Source: Planctomicrobium piriforme (GTDB lineage: Bacteria > Planctomycetota > Planctomycetia > Pirellulales > UBA1268). Taken from it: 38,576 nt of DNA. Below, piece after piece: positions 7,525-16,557 of the stretch; the stretch's first letter is position 1; every line of letters begins with the position of its first letter. The notes beneath the pieces are model-generated. The model was not told where the DNA came from. It worked only from the letters and a program-made list of their open reading frames with translations, and did no database searches. The translations under genes and the position numbers were made by a program. Location of the stretch: contig CAMAVC010000026.1 in the NCBI GenBank assembly GCA_945861585.1, positions 1 through 38,576 of the forward strand, written 5' to 3'.

Positions 7525-8271
7525 TTACAGCAAACTCTCGAGCAAGAGCCGCATTTTCCGGAGCTCGGCCACCTGGTCGACGCCTTCGAGCGGCGGCAGG
7601 TGGGCGCACAGGGCGCGCTTGTAGCCGACGCGGTTGAGCTGGTTCACGACCTTGCCATATTCGACGTCACCCTGGCCGATCCGCACCTGAAAGGTGTCGA
7701 GCTTCGTGTCGCGGAGATGGACATGGCACACGTACTTGAGGATCGACTCCCACGACGCCGGCTTCTTGTGGCCGAAGATGAAATGGCTGGGATCGAGGGT
7801 CACGCCCAGGCCGGGTACGTTGCGGCAGAGCGAGGCGGTCGTCTCGGCGTCTTGCGTCATCCGGCCGGCGGTCGTCTTGACGCCCACGAGGGCGCCGAGG
7901 CTCGAGGCGATCGCCACCATTTTTCGCAGCCGCTCGATCTCGCCGTTGAAGGGCGTGCCCAGCTCCGAGGAATCGACCACGATCGTGACCACGCCGAGCG
8001 ACTTGGCAAGCTTGCAGCAGGCTGTGAAGCGGTCGTAGAGCTCGGGAGTTTCGGGGGCCGAGAACGAGACGGCCACGGGCCGCAGCCGCTGGAGGTCGCT
8101 GCACGCGGCGATCGCCGCCTCGGGGTCGGCGGCCACGCTGGCCGGCGTGAGGTGGGCGCCGTGCTCGTGGATGTCGAGTTCGACCGCCGTGAATTCCAGT
8201 TCCGCCAGTCGCTCCATCGCCTTCGCCAGGGGGAGATCCGGAAAACATTCGGTGCTCACGCATACAATCAC
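7525..8271 (-). CDS. sugar phosphate isomerase/epimerase-like TIM-barrel protein
   Basis: A 248-residue protein of the xylose isomerase-like TIM-barrel (AP endonuclease 2) superfamily. Barrel-strand motifs include FTAVELDIHEHG, VTIVVDSSELG, GVTLDPSHFIFGH and VCHVHLRDTKLD. The acidic and histidine residues in the last two are the usual metal ligands. The start is taken as GTG 8271 because GAGGAG lies nine bases upstream and the product then begins with IVCVSTECFPDLPL. The open frame extends to 8502 but would overlap the divergent sppA. Substrate is unknown. It ends at a repeat island. Confidence 0.83.
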   Translation of the reverse strand: MIVCVSTECFPDLPLAKAMERLAELEFTAVELDIHEHGAHLTPASVAADPEAAIAACSDLQRLRPVAVSFSAPETPELYDRFTACCKLAKSLGVVTIVVDSSELGTPFNGEIERLRKMVAIASSLGALVGVKTTAGRMTQDAETTASLCRNVPGLGVTLDPSHFIFGHKKPASWESILKYVCHVHLRDTKLDTFQVRIGQGDVEYGKVVNQLNRVGYKRALCAHLPPLEGVDQVAELRKMRLLLESLL

Positions 8272-8395
8272 GTCGTCATACTCCTCGGCCGGAAGGTCGC
8301 TGATCGGGAACACAGAAGGTAGCGGCGCGGCAAAAAAACTGGCAACATAAGGAGTGCGCCGAGGCGCGTTCCGCGACCACCACAGAGGGCGACGC

Positions 8396-9466
8396 ATGGA
8401 GATCGAACGCACGTTGCAGCCGGCCACCCGGCCCTTTTCCGACACGCCGCCCGTCACGCGGGTGATCCTCGAGCAGGGGAGCGTGTGGGGCCGCTGGGGC
8501 ACGCGGATCGCCTGGACGATCGCCGGGATCTCGCTGCTGGCGGCCCTCGCGAGCGCCGGGGCGAGCGCGCAGTATTTCCAGGCCGACTCGAAAGTCGTCG
8601 AGAAGTATCACTCGCTCGCCAAGTTCGCCCCGGCGAAGGTGGCGATCGTGGACGTGGCCGGGGCGATCATGGGGGGCGACGGCTTTGCCCGCTGGCAGCT
8701 CGACCGGATCGAGGCCGACGAGAGCGTGAAGGCGATCGTGCTCCGGGTCGATTCCCCCGGCGGCACCGTGAGCGGCAGCGACGAGATCCACTATCGGCTG
8801 GCCGCCCTCGCCAAGAAGCGCGACCTGCCCGTGGTGGTGAGCATGGGCGGGATCGCAGCCAGCGGTGGCTACTACGTGGCGATGGCCAACGGCGGCCGCG
8901 ACGACGTGATCTTTGCCGAGCCGGCCACGCTCACGGGCTCGATCGGGGTGATCATCCCGCACTTCGACCTTTCGAAGATGCTGAAGAAATTCGACGTGGC
9001 CGACGATTCGGTGGCTAGCGGCCCGCTCAAGGAGATGCTCAGCCCCACGAAGGAACGCACGCCCGAGCTCGCCGCCCGGGAGCGGAAGATCCTCCAGGGG
9101 CTCGTCGACGACATGTTCGTGCGGTTCAAGGAAATCGTGAAAGCGGGGCGGCCGAAGCTCGACGATGAGGCCGTTGCAAAAGTCGCCACCGGTCAGATCT
9201 TTACCGCGAAGCAGGCCCAGGAAGCCGGGCTCGTCGACAAGATCGGCTTCCTCGAAGACGCCGTCGATCGGGCCATCGAGTTGGCCGGCCTCACGAAGGA
9301 GACGGCACGGGTGGTGCGCTACTCGCGGCAGAAAGGGCTCGTGGACGAACTGCTTGGCGGCGCGTCGCCGGGGGCGAGGCTTTCGCTCGAGGCGCTCGCC
9401 GACTGGACGACGCCACGGGCCTGGTATCTGTGCAGCTGGTGGCCCGCCCTCGTGACGAGCCGCTGA
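8396..9466 (+). CDS. sppA: signal peptide peptidase SppA (family S49)
   Basis: A membrane-anchored serine protease of 356 residues that degrades released signal peptides. One N-terminal membrane segment lies at about 37-58. The S49 core follows: SPGGTVSGSDE, then GGIAASGGYYVAM with nucleophile S156, then LTGSIGVI. The catalytic lysine is probably K212 in GPLKEMLSP, which fits the Ser-Lys dyad of the short Bacillus SppA type. Length suits the single-domain family. ATG 8396 has GAGGG just upstream. The C terminus extends about 30 residues beyond the usual domain. A REP-2 palindrome starts 2 bp after its stop. Confidence 0.92.
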   Translation: MEIERTLQPATRPFSDTPPVTRVILEQGSVWGRWGTRIAWTIAGISLLAALASAGASAQYFQADSKVVEKYHSLAKFAPAKVAIVDVAGAIMGGDGFARWQLDRIEADESVKAIVLRVDSPGGTVSGSDEIHYRLAALAKKRDLPVVVSMGGIAASGGYYVAMANGGRDDVIFAEPATLTGSIGVIIPHFDLSKMLKKFDVADDSVASGPLKEMLSPTKERTPELAARERKILQGLVDDMFVRFKEIVKAGRPKLDDEAVAKVATGQIFTAKQAQEAGLVDKIGFLEDAVDRAIELAGLTKETARVVRYSRQKGLVDELLGGASPGARLSLEALADWTTPRAWYLCSWWPALVTSR

Positions 9467-9468
9467 AC

Positions 9469-9492
9469 GTGGGGCAAGCGTCCCGCTTGCCA
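9469..9492 (+). repeat. REP-2 palindrome (GTGG head)
   Basis: GTGG followed by the perfect palindrome GGCAAGCGTCCCGCTTGCC (9473-9491). It begins 2 bp after the sppA stop on the same strand. It is a different sequence from REP-1 but has the same head-plus-hairpin design. Confidence 0.78.
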
Positions 9493-9511
9493 TCGTCGTC
9501 TCGCCCAATCC

Positions 9512-9653
9512 GGCTTCAGGCTCCCCATACCCCGTCGCCGGACGTTCGCTGCGCCCATCCTGGGCTTCACTCACTCGGATGTGCCTGCGCTTCGGCATCC
9601 ATGCCTGCGCTGGTCACATACGCCGGCTCCCGGGGTCCGGGGAGCCTGAAGCC
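9512..9653 (-). repeat. 142 bp convergent-junction element, copy 4
   Basis: The arms GGCTTCAGGCTCCCC (9512-9526) and GGGGAGCCTGAAGCC (9639-9653) are a perfect 15 bp inverted repeat, but a different sequence from copies 1, 3, 5 and 7. On the B strand the second stem is ACCCCG/CGGGGT where others have TGCCGT/ACGGTA. The hairpins are GGC-ATGGAT-GCC and GCCC-AGGAT-GGGC. Confidence 0.9.
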
Positions 9654-9674
9654 TTCCGTATTCCGGCCAGATGT

Positions 9675-12600
9675 TCAGTCGCCCGCCACGACACCCTTCC
9701 CGAGCCCCGCCACGGCGGTGTGATCGGCGGCGGTGAGGCGGCGGCTCAGAGCCCGGGCGAGTGCGAGGCGGCACCAGACGTCGGCGGATGCGATCGCCCG
9801 ATCGTCGGCGGTGGCGTCGGCGTGGTGGGCCACGGCGAGCACGCTCGCGCAGTCGCGCACGCGGGCCGAGAGGGCGCCGATCTCGAGCTGGCGGTCAGCG
9901 AGCGACCGGCCGTGGTGGCGGATCGCACGGTCGATCGACAGGGCCACCCGCGCGAGTTCGCTGCGGGCCTGGCGGGCGTGATCGCGGAGCATGGTGTCGA
10001 GGATCGCAGTGTCGCGGTGGCCGCGGGCCCACGTGCCGGCCCGCCATGCCAGCCAGCTCGCCGCCCGGGCAAGCTTTGATGCGCCTCTGGCGTCAGCCGC
10101 TAGTGGATGCTGCTTGGCGAGCCCTTTGAAGAGCGCGAGGCCGAGCAGGTCGCTCTCGCCTTCGTAGACCGTGACGGCGAAGTGGTCGTGGAACGAGTCG
10201 CCGAGCGGATGCCCCACGAGGAATGCCCGGCCGCCGTGCACGCCGAGCGCGTCGATCGCGCTCTCGCGCACGCACTCGCCGGCCACGATCTTCGCCGTGA
10301 GGGCCTCGAGCTCGCCGCTGCCACCCGCGTCGATGCTCGCGGCGGCCCACGCAGTGAGCGCGTCGCAGGTGGCGATCCGGGCTGCGATTCGCCCGAGCCG
10401 GCCCTGCACGAGCTCGCGCGAGGCGATCGGCTCGCCCCACGTGCGGCGCTCGAGGGCGTGGTCGCGAGCCTGAGCCAGCAGGATGCGGAGCGTGCCGGCG
10501 GCCTGCGCGGCGAGCGTGATCCGGCCGCGATTGAGGCCGTGCCAGATGATCTTGAACGCGTCGGGGCCATCGCGGCCGGCGGGGGCCGCGAGGAGATCGG
10601 CCTCGGCGAGTGGATGGCGGGTGAACTCGAGCGCGGCGTTGTGCGCATGCTTGAGCGGATGGAGCGCGTAGTGCCGGAGGCGAAACGACGGCGTGTCGGT
10701 GTCGGGCAGCCGCACGAGCGCGACCACCGGCCGCCCGTCGAGGCGGGCGAGCAGTTTCACGAGCCGGCCATGCGTGGCCCCGGTGATGAACATCTTCGTG
10801 CCGCTGACGACGAGGCCTGCCGTCGTGCGGTCGATCGTCGTCGCTACGCCCGAGAGATCGCATCCGGCATCCGGCTCGGTAGCTCCGAAGATCGAGAGCG
10901 GCCGGCCCTCCGCGAGCCCCGGCAGGAGCCGCCCCTGCTGCTCGGCCGAGCCGAAGGCCACGAGTGCCGAGACAGCGCCGATCGATGAATGCACCGAGAG
11001 CAGGCCGGCGGCCGTCGGCACGCGGGCGGCGACATGCGTGATCGCGCGGGCGAGTTCGCCGAGCGAGGCACCTGTGCCCCCGAAGGCCTCGGGAACGGTG
11101 AGCCCCCACAGGCCCGCGTCGGCGAGGGTGGCTTCGGCGTGCGCCGTGAAGACTCCGGTCGGCGCCAGCGGCGCATCGGCCAGGGGCGCGGGCGGGAGCG
11201 TGGAGGGCAGCGGTGCGTAGAGCAGCTGCTCGGACCGCAGCCGCGCGAGCGCCGTGTCGGTGTGTTCGAGGACGGCGGTCACAGCGGTGGAGAGCGGGGC
11301 AGCGGCCCGAGAGGCGGACGACACGAACCCGCCGTCGGCGCCGTGCCAAACCGACGTGGCGAGCGGATGCACGGCGCGTGGACGTGGGCCATCAGGGGGT
11401 GGGTGATCCGATTCGCGGCCCGTCGGCACGACGACCAACCACGACGGCGGCTCGGCCATGGCCGCCGCGGTGAGCACATGCGAAAAGTGAGTCGCAATCG
11501 CAGCCCGCTTGAGCTTGAAGGCCGTCGTGGCCTCGCCGTGGGCCGCGTCGAACGGTCGCGGCACGAACACGGCCCACCGCACCCGCCAGGGTCGCGGAAG
11601 CGTTGCCTGCCGCGCCTCGAGCCGCCGCGCGAGCCAGCGCAAGAGCCGCGGATGTGTGAGCGCCCGGCGGCGACTGAACACGCGCAGCCCGAGCCGCCGC
11701 ACGGCCGCGCGCACCACCCCCGGCTCCGGGACCACGAGCGCCACCGGAGCCGCGAGGCCCTGGCCGAGCACGCAGACCTGAGCCACGACCGGGTCTTCTG
11801 CGAGAGCGCGCTCCACTTCGGCGGGCGGAACTTTCGCGCCTGTCGAGAGGGCGAACGTGTCCACCGCCCGGCCTGTGATCACGAGGTGCCCCGCGTCGTC
11901 GAGCCGGCCGAGATCGCCCGTGGCGAGCCAGCCGTCGGCCGTCGCCGGAACCATGTCGGTGCACCCTGGCTCGATCACACCGAGCGTTGCGCTGGGCGTG
12001 CGCACGAGCAGGTGGCCGCGGACGTCGCAGTGGACGTCGAGGCCGGGCAGCGGCGGGCCGACGGTGCCTGGCCGCACGGTCCGCGGGCTGGCCAGGGCGA
12101 CGACCGGCCCCGCTTCGGCGAGACCGTAGCCCTGGACGAGCGGCACGCCGCCGGCAGCGAAGACCGCGGCCGTGCGCTCTTTGAGCGGCGCGCCGCCAGA
12201 CACGCACACCCGCACCGCGCCGCCGAGCGCGGCGGGCAGGTCGGTGATCCGGCCGGCCGCCACGCCCGCCGCGATCCGCTCGAAGAACACCGGCACTCCG
12301 AGGATCACCGTGGGCGCCGTCGCGCGGCAGGCGTCGAGCACCTGCCGCCGATCACCGACGACGACGAGCGTGCCGCCGCGGACGAGCGCCGTGTAGAGGT
12401 CGCCGACTCGTGCATACGCATGCGCGAGCGGGAGCCACGAGAGCCGCACGTCGCGAGGGTCGTCGAGGAACACCGCGCTCGAGGCGGTGGCATTCCAGGC
12501 GAGCGCCCGCTGCGAATGAACGACGCCGCGGGGATGGCCCGTCGTGCCGGACGAGAGAAAGATCGCCGCCGGCGCATCGGGATCGCACGCTGCGGCACGT

Positions 12601-13139
12601 GCGCCGAGTGCCTGCAGAACGGAGGCCTGACATGGTGGGGCGGCGGTGCCCGAGCGCACGACGCGCCGGCTCGGGGGCGGCAAAAGTCTCGTCGCGGGGC
12701 CGCAGCGGCCCAACGCTCCTCGAGCGTTCGCCGACCCCCTCGCCTCCCCACTGCGGGAGTCGACGATGGCTCGTGGTCCGAGCCACCGCATCTGCTCATG
12801 GATGAGCGCGGGGGAATCGTCGTCGTGCAGGGCGACGTGAACGACGCCGGAGAGCAGGCAGGCGAGATCGACGACGATCCACTCGAGCGCGTGCGGGCCG
12901 ACGTGTGCGAGGCGGTCGCCACGGGCCAGGCCCGCCGCTTCGAGCGCGCCTGCGTAGTCGAGCGCGGCGCCGAGGAGCCCGCCCCATGAGACCGGTGGCA
13001 GGGCCTCGTCGCGCCACGCGATCACCGCCGGCCGATCGAATGCGTCGGCCGCGCGGGCGTGGAGAAGATCGACGAGCGACGCGGCCGCACCTGGCGGCGA
13101 TGCGACGGGATCACGCGACGTGAGCGGTGCGACGCTCAT
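9675..13139 (-). CDS. fused acyl-CoA ligase and acyl-CoA dehydrogenase
   Basis: A 1154-residue protein joining the first two steps of fatty-acid beta-oxidation. The N-terminal part (to about 555) is an AMP-binding ligase: P-loop SSGTTGHPRG (196-205), GYGLAEAG (337-344), TGDL (407-410), GRAVDTFALSTG with R424, and a C-terminal lysine near 542-544 (FKLKR). From about 630 it is an acyl-CoA dehydrogenase: WGLTVPEAFGGTG, TEPDAGCDLSG (Cys for the usual Ser), GRITLAAQAAG, and VYEGESDLLG with the probable catalytic base E993. A low-similarity stretch at residues 131-159 is an inserted repeat. It starts at ATG 13139, sharing ATGA with the thiolase stop. There is no frame break between the domains. Confidence 0.9.
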   Translation of the reverse strand: MSVAPLTSRDPVASPPGAAASLVDLLHARAADAFDRPAVIAWRDEALPPVSWGGLLGAALDYAGALEAAGLARGDRLAHVGPHALEWIVVDLACLLSGVVHVALHDDDSPALIHEQMRWLGPRAIVDSRSGEARGSANARGALGRCGPATRLLPPPSRRVVRSGTAAPPCQASVLQALGARAAACDPDAPAAIFLSSGTTGHPRGVVHSQRALAWNATASSAVFLDDPRDVRLSWLPLAHAYARVGDLYTALVRGGTLVVVGDRRQVLDACRATAPTVILGVPVFFERIAAGVAAGRITDLPAALGGAVRVCVSGGAPLKERTAAVFAAGGVPLVQGYGLAEAGPVVALASPRTVRPGTVGPPLPGLDVHCDVRGHLLVRTPSATLGVIEPGCTDMVPATADGWLATGDLGRLDDAGHLVITGRAVDTFALSTGAKVPPAEVERALAEDPVVAQVCVLGQGLAAPVALVVPEPGVVRAAVRRLGLRVFSRRRALTHPRLLRWLARRLEARQATLPRPWRVRWAVFVPRPFDAAHGEATTAFKLKRAAIATHFSHVLTAAAMAEPPSWLVVVPTGRESDHPPPDGPRPRAVHPLATSVWHGADGGFVSSASRAAAPLSTAVTAVLEHTDTALARLRSEQLLYAPLPSTLPPAPLADAPLAPTGVFTAHAEATLADAGLWGLTVPEAFGGTGASLGELARAITHVAARVPTAAGLLSVHSSIGAVSALVAFGSAEQQGRLLPGLAEGRPLSIFGATEPDAGCDLSGVATTIDRTTAGLVVSGTKMFITGATHGRLVKLLARLDGRPVVALVRLPDTDTPSFRLRHYALHPLKHAHNAALEFTRHPLAEADLLAAPAGRDGPDAFKIIWHGLNRGRITLAAQAAGTLRILLAQARDHALERRTWGEPIASRELVQGRLGRIAARIATCDALTAWAAASIDAGGSGELEALTAKIVAGECVRESAIDALGVHGGRAFLVGHPLGDSFHDHFAVTVYEGESDLLGLALFKGLAKQHPLAADARGASKLARAASWLAWRAGTWARGHRDTAILDTMLRDHARQARSELARVALSIDRAIRHHGRSLADRQLEIGALSARVRDCASVLAVAHHADATADDRAIASADVWCRLALARALSRRLTAADHTAVAGLGKGVVAGD
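12663..12749 (-). repeat. palindrome-rich repeat inserted in frame in the fusion gene
   Basis: An 87 bp segment (29 codons, residues 131-159) bounded by GGGGAGGCGAGGGGGTCGGC at one end and GCCCCCGAGCCGGCG at the other. The same ends bound a 125 bp segment in the S1 gene leader (17439-17563). The interior holds two perfect hairpins, GGGCCGC-A-GCGGCCC and AACGCTC-CTC-GAGCGTT. It encodes an Arg/Pro/Gly-rich stretch between the expected IVDS and DPDAPAAIF parts of the ligase domain. Confidence 0.78.
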
Positions 13140-14323
13140 GCTTCCACCCGTTCGAAGAGCACGGCGATCCCTTGCCCGAGGCCGATGCACATCGTCGCGA
13201 GCCCGAGACGCTTGCCATCGGCCGCGAGTGCGTGGAGCAGCGTGGTCGCGATCCGGGCCCCCGAGGCACCGAGCGGATGGCCGATCGCAAGCGACCCGCC
13301 GCGCACGTTGACCCGCGCCCGATCGAGCCCCAGCGTGTCGATGCAGTGGATCGCCTGGGCCGCGAAGGCTTCGTTGAGCTCGACGAGGTCGATGTCGCCA
13401 AGTGAGACACCCGTGCGGGCCAGCAGCTTGCGCGTGGCGGCGATCGGGCCGGTGCCCATCGCCGCCGGCGCGACGCCCGCCACCGCGGTGGCCACGATCC
13501 GCGCGAGCGGCACGAGCCCCTGCCGCGCGGCCTCCGCCTCCTGCATGACCACGAGCGCCGCCGCGCCGTCGCTCAAGGGGGCACTCGTGGCCGCCGTCAC
13601 CGTGCCGAGCCTCGGCAGGAAGGCGGGCTCGAGGGCCGCCATCGCCTCGAGGCTCGTGTCGCCGCGGATGGCTTGATCGCGCGTGGCCGCCACGAGGCCG
13701 CCAGCGTCGTCGTGCCCGAGCACCGTCACGAGTTCGTCGTCGAAGAGGCCCGCGTCGGCCGCTGCCGCCGCTTTGCGGTGGCTGTCGAGGGCGTAGGCCT
13801 CTTGCGCCCGCCGCGAGATGCCGTGGGCTGCGGCGAGATGCTCGGCCGTGAGGCCCATCGAGAGCATGCCCTTGCTCGAACGGGAAAAGATCTGCGGATG
13901 GATGTCGAGCGCCGCATCCATTGGCAGGTGGTGCATGTGCTCGACGCCGCCGACCACGTGCACGTTCTCCGCACCGGCGGCGATCGCCTGCGCGGCCCGG
14001 GCGATCGCTTCGAGCCCCGAGCCGCAGAGCCGGTTGACCGTGGTGCCCGCCGCGGTGAACGGGAGCCCCGCGAGCAGCGCCGCCGTACGGGCCGCGTTGC
14101 CGCCGAGCTCGCCCCGCTGCTGCGTGACGCCGAGGATCACGTCGTCGATCGTGGCGGGATCAACGCCGCTCCGTTCGACGACGGCTCTGAGCACGGCGGC
14201 GGCGAGCTCGTCGCCGCGCACGTGGCGAAACAGGCCGCGCTCGGCATGGGCCCGGCCGATCGCCGTGCGGCAGCAGGCGACGACGACGGGCGTGGTGTCG
14301 GCCGAGCGGCGGGGCAGGGTCAT
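13136..14323 (-). CDS. fadA: acetyl-CoA acyltransferase (thiolase)
   Basis: Degradative thiolase of 395 residues that cleaves 3-ketoacyl-CoA with CoA to release acetyl-CoA. The nucleophile C100 is in VNRLCGSGLEA. GGSLAIGHPLGASG holds H349, and ATMCIGLGQG holds C379. The motif VELNEAFAAQ is also present. Its start overlaps the upstream fadJ stop by ATGA, and its stop overlaps the start of the fusion gene by ATGA, so translation of the three genes is probably coupled. In FadBA-type complexes the thiolase partners the hydratase/dehydrogenase next door, which is the likely arrangement here. Confidence 0.94.
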   Translation of the reverse strand: MTLPRRSADTTPVVVACCRTAIGRAHAERGLFRHVRGDELAAAVLRAVVERSGVDPATIDDVILGVTQQRGELGGNAARTAALLAGLPFTAAGTTVNRLCGSGLEAIARAAQAIAAGAENVHVVGGVEHMHHLPMDAALDIHPQIFSRSSKGMLSMGLTAEHLAAAHGISRRAQEAYALDSHRKAAAAADAGLFDDELVTVLGHDDAGGLVAATRDQAIRGDTSLEAMAALEPAFLPRLGTVTAATSAPLSDGAAALVVMQEAEAARQGLVPLARIVATAVAGVAPAAMGTGPIAATRKLLARTGVSLGDIDLVELNEAFAAQAIHCIDTLGLDRARVNVRGGSLAIGHPLGASGARIATTLLHALAADGKRLGLATMCIGLGQGIAVLFERVEA

Positions 14324-16518
14324 GCCGGCACCTCGGCGGTGAAGCGGCCGCCCGTGCGGGCAAGATCGAGGAGCCGCGGTGTGGGGTGCATACGCGAGCC
14401 GAGGTCGGCGAGCGGGCTGAGCCGCCGCACGATCTCGGCGGCGCCGAGTGAGTCGGCCCAGGCGAGCACGCCGCCGCGAAAGGCCGGAAACCCGAGCGCG
14501 TGGATCACGGCGAGATCGATGTCGCGGCCGTCGCGCACGAGGTCTTCGTCGAGCACGCGCGTGGCCTCGAGCACCATCGGCAAGAGCAGGCGATCGGCGA
14601 TGATGCGATCGCTCGTGTCGCGGGCGGGCAGTGCGTAGGCCGCCACGAGCGCCGGCACGCCCTCGTCGGGCCGGGCTGGCTTCGCCTGTTGCCCGGCCTT
14701 CGCGTCATACAGATAGAACCCCGCCCCCGTCTTGCGGCCCAGGCGGCCCGACTTCACGAGCGCCGGGATCACGGGGGAGGCCTCGATGCGGTCGCCGTAT
14801 GCGTCGTCCAGCACGAGCCCGGCGTAGAAGGCCGTGTCGAGGCCGATCATGTCGTAGAGCTCGAGCGGGCCCATCGGCATCCCGAACGCCCGGGCCACGC
14901 GGTCGATCCGCCGCGGATCAATCCCTTCCCGCAGCATCTCGACCGACTCGTGCAGGTAGGGCATCAACAATCTGTTCACGAGGAAGCCCGGGCTGTCACG
15001 GACGACGACGGGGCACTTGCCGAGCCGCTTGGCGTGGGCCACCACGGTGGCGATCGTGGCATCGCTCGTGGCGGGCCCGCGAACCACCTCCACGAGCGTC
15101 ATGCGGCGCACCGGATTGAAGAAGTGCATGCCGCAGAACCGGGCCGGACGATCGAGCGCGGTGGCGAGCTTCGCGATCGGATTGGTGGACGTGTTGGTGG
15201 CGATCACCGTGTCGGGGCCGACGGCCCGCTCGATTTCAGCGAGCACCTGCCGCTTGACGTCGGTGCGCTCGAGCACGCTCTCGATCACGAGGTCGGCGGC
15301 TGCGAGTGCGGAGAGATGCGTGGCGGTGCGGAGGCGGCCGGCGAGGGCGATCGCCCGCGCCGGGTCGGTGCGTTTCGTGGCCCGGTCCCAGGCTGCTTCG
15401 TCGAGAATACCGGACGCGGTGCGCTCGATGGCCTCGGGGCTCACGTCGACGAGCGTGACACCGCACCCGTGCCGGAGGTGGCTGGCGGCGATCCCCGCTC
15501 CCATGATGCCGGCGCCGATCACGGCGGGGTGCTCGACATGCGCGGCCGGCACGATGTCGCCATCCGGCTCGCCATCGACGCGGCCCACGCCCGGGTCTCG
15601 ACGGTTGCGTTCGCCGAGCCTGAACACACGCACCAGCTGCCTGGAAACGTCCCCCGTGGCGAGCCGCGCGAAGGCCGCCGATTCGAGCCCGCCCGCCGCG
15701 GCAAGGTCGGCCTCGGCGCCGGTGAGGATCGTGTGGAGAATGGCTGGTGGCGCGGGGTAGTGGCCGCCGGTTCGGCCGAGGATCACGGCCGACGTCACGG
15801 CCTCGAGGAACGCCCCCTCCTCGGCCGCGAGCACGATCGGCTCGGCGAGGCGACGACGGCGGGCGTGATGGCCGGCGCGGGCGATTTCGTGTTCCAGAAG
15901 TCGACGAGCCGATTCGAGCGCCTCTTCGGGGGAGACACAGGCATCGACGATGCCCAGCCGCCGGGCCGCTTCGCCATCGACAGGCTCGCCTCCGGCGGCA
16001 AACTCGATGGCGGGGCCAGGTCCGATCAGCCGTGCCAGGCGCACCGTGCCGCCCCAGCCGGGGAGCAGCCCGAGCTTCACTTCGGGAAGGCCGAGCGACG
16101 TGTGCCGGGCCGTGGTGGCGATGCGATAGTCGCAGGCCAACGCGAGCTCGAGGCCACCGCCGAGGCAGACGCCGTCGATCACCGCCACGCTCGGCCACGG
16201 CGCGGCTGAGAGCCTGCCGAAGAGGTCGCGGCCCGCCGCGCAGAGCTGCTCGATCTCGGCCAGTGGCTTCGCCGGCAGCGCTTCCAGCCGGGCGATGTCA
16301 GCCCCGGCGAAGAACGATCCCGCGAGTCCCGAACAGACCACGACGCCGCGGGGCGAGGGGCCACCTGCGAGGCTCTCGAGGGCGGCGGCGAGGTCGCGCA
16401 GCACCTGCTCGGTGATCACGTTTTGGCGGTGGCCGGAAACGAGAAACGACACGAGCGCCATGCCGTCGGGCTGACGTTCGACGGTGACGGTGGGGAGGTC
16501 CCTGCCTGCAGCCGGCAT
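14320..16518 (-). CDS. fadJ: enoyl-CoA hydratase / 3-hydroxyacyl-CoA dehydrogenase
   Basis: Bifunctional beta-oxidation enzyme of 732 residues, close to FadB/FadJ length. The hydratase domain has GGGLELALACDYR with E124 and LPEVKLGLLPGWGG with E146, the two catalytic acids. The dehydrogenase part has the NAD-binding motif VIGAGIMGAGIA, the catalytic GMHFFNPV histidine, and RDSPGFLVNRLL. A second dehydrogenase C-terminal repeat follows (FPAFRGGVLAWAD). It is the first gene of a three-gene operon with the thiolase and fused ligase-dehydrogenase. FadB and FadJ cannot be separated by eye. The leader contains a possible operator palindrome near 16569-16600. Confidence 0.94.
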   Translation of the reverse strand: MPAAGRDLPTVTVERQPDGMALVSFLVSGHRQNVITEQVLRDLAAALESLAGGPSPRGVVVCSGLAGSFFAGADIARLEALPAKPLAEIEQLCAAGRDLFGRLSAAPWPSVAVIDGVCLGGGLELALACDYRIATTARHTSLGLPEVKLGLLPGWGGTVRLARLIGPGPAIEFAAGGEPVDGEAARRLGIVDACVSPEEALESARRLLEHEIARAGHHARRRRLAEPIVLAAEEGAFLEAVTSAVILGRTGGHYPAPPAILHTILTGAEADLAAAGGLESAAFARLATGDVSRQLVRVFRLGERNRRDPGVGRVDGEPDGDIVPAAHVEHPAVIGAGIMGAGIAASHLRHGCGVTLVDVSPEAIERTASGILDEAAWDRATKRTDPARAIALAGRLRTATHLSALAAADLVIESVLERTDVKRQVLAEIERAVGPDTVIATNTSTNPIAKLATALDRPARFCGMHFFNPVRRMTLVEVVRGPATSDATIATVVAHAKRLGKCPVVVRDSPGFLVNRLLMPYLHESVEMLREGIDPRRIDRVARAFGMPMGPLELYDMIGLDTAFYAGLVLDDAYGDRIEASPVIPALVKSGRLGRKTGAGFYLYDAKAGQQAKPARPDEGVPALVAAYALPARDTSDRIIADRLLLPMVLEATRVLDEDLVRDGRDIDLAVIHALGFPAFRGGVLAWADSLGAAEIVRRLSPLADLGSRMHPTPRLLDLARTGGRFTAEVPA

Positions 16519-16557
16519 CGCGCTGGTTCCGTCTCGTGCGTTTCCCGGGCGGTTCGC

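Noticed and set aside
9512..9653. MITE or insertion-sequence ends
   Set aside because: The inverted arms could suggest a transposon, but I see no target-site duplications, the inner stems also covary, and no transposase is in the window. It is kept as an alternative, not a call.
10989..12989. 666-residue plus-strand open frame
   Set aside because: It is antisense to the ligase-dehydrogenase fusion, with shadow composition (Arg, Glu, Gly, His) and no recognisable motifs.
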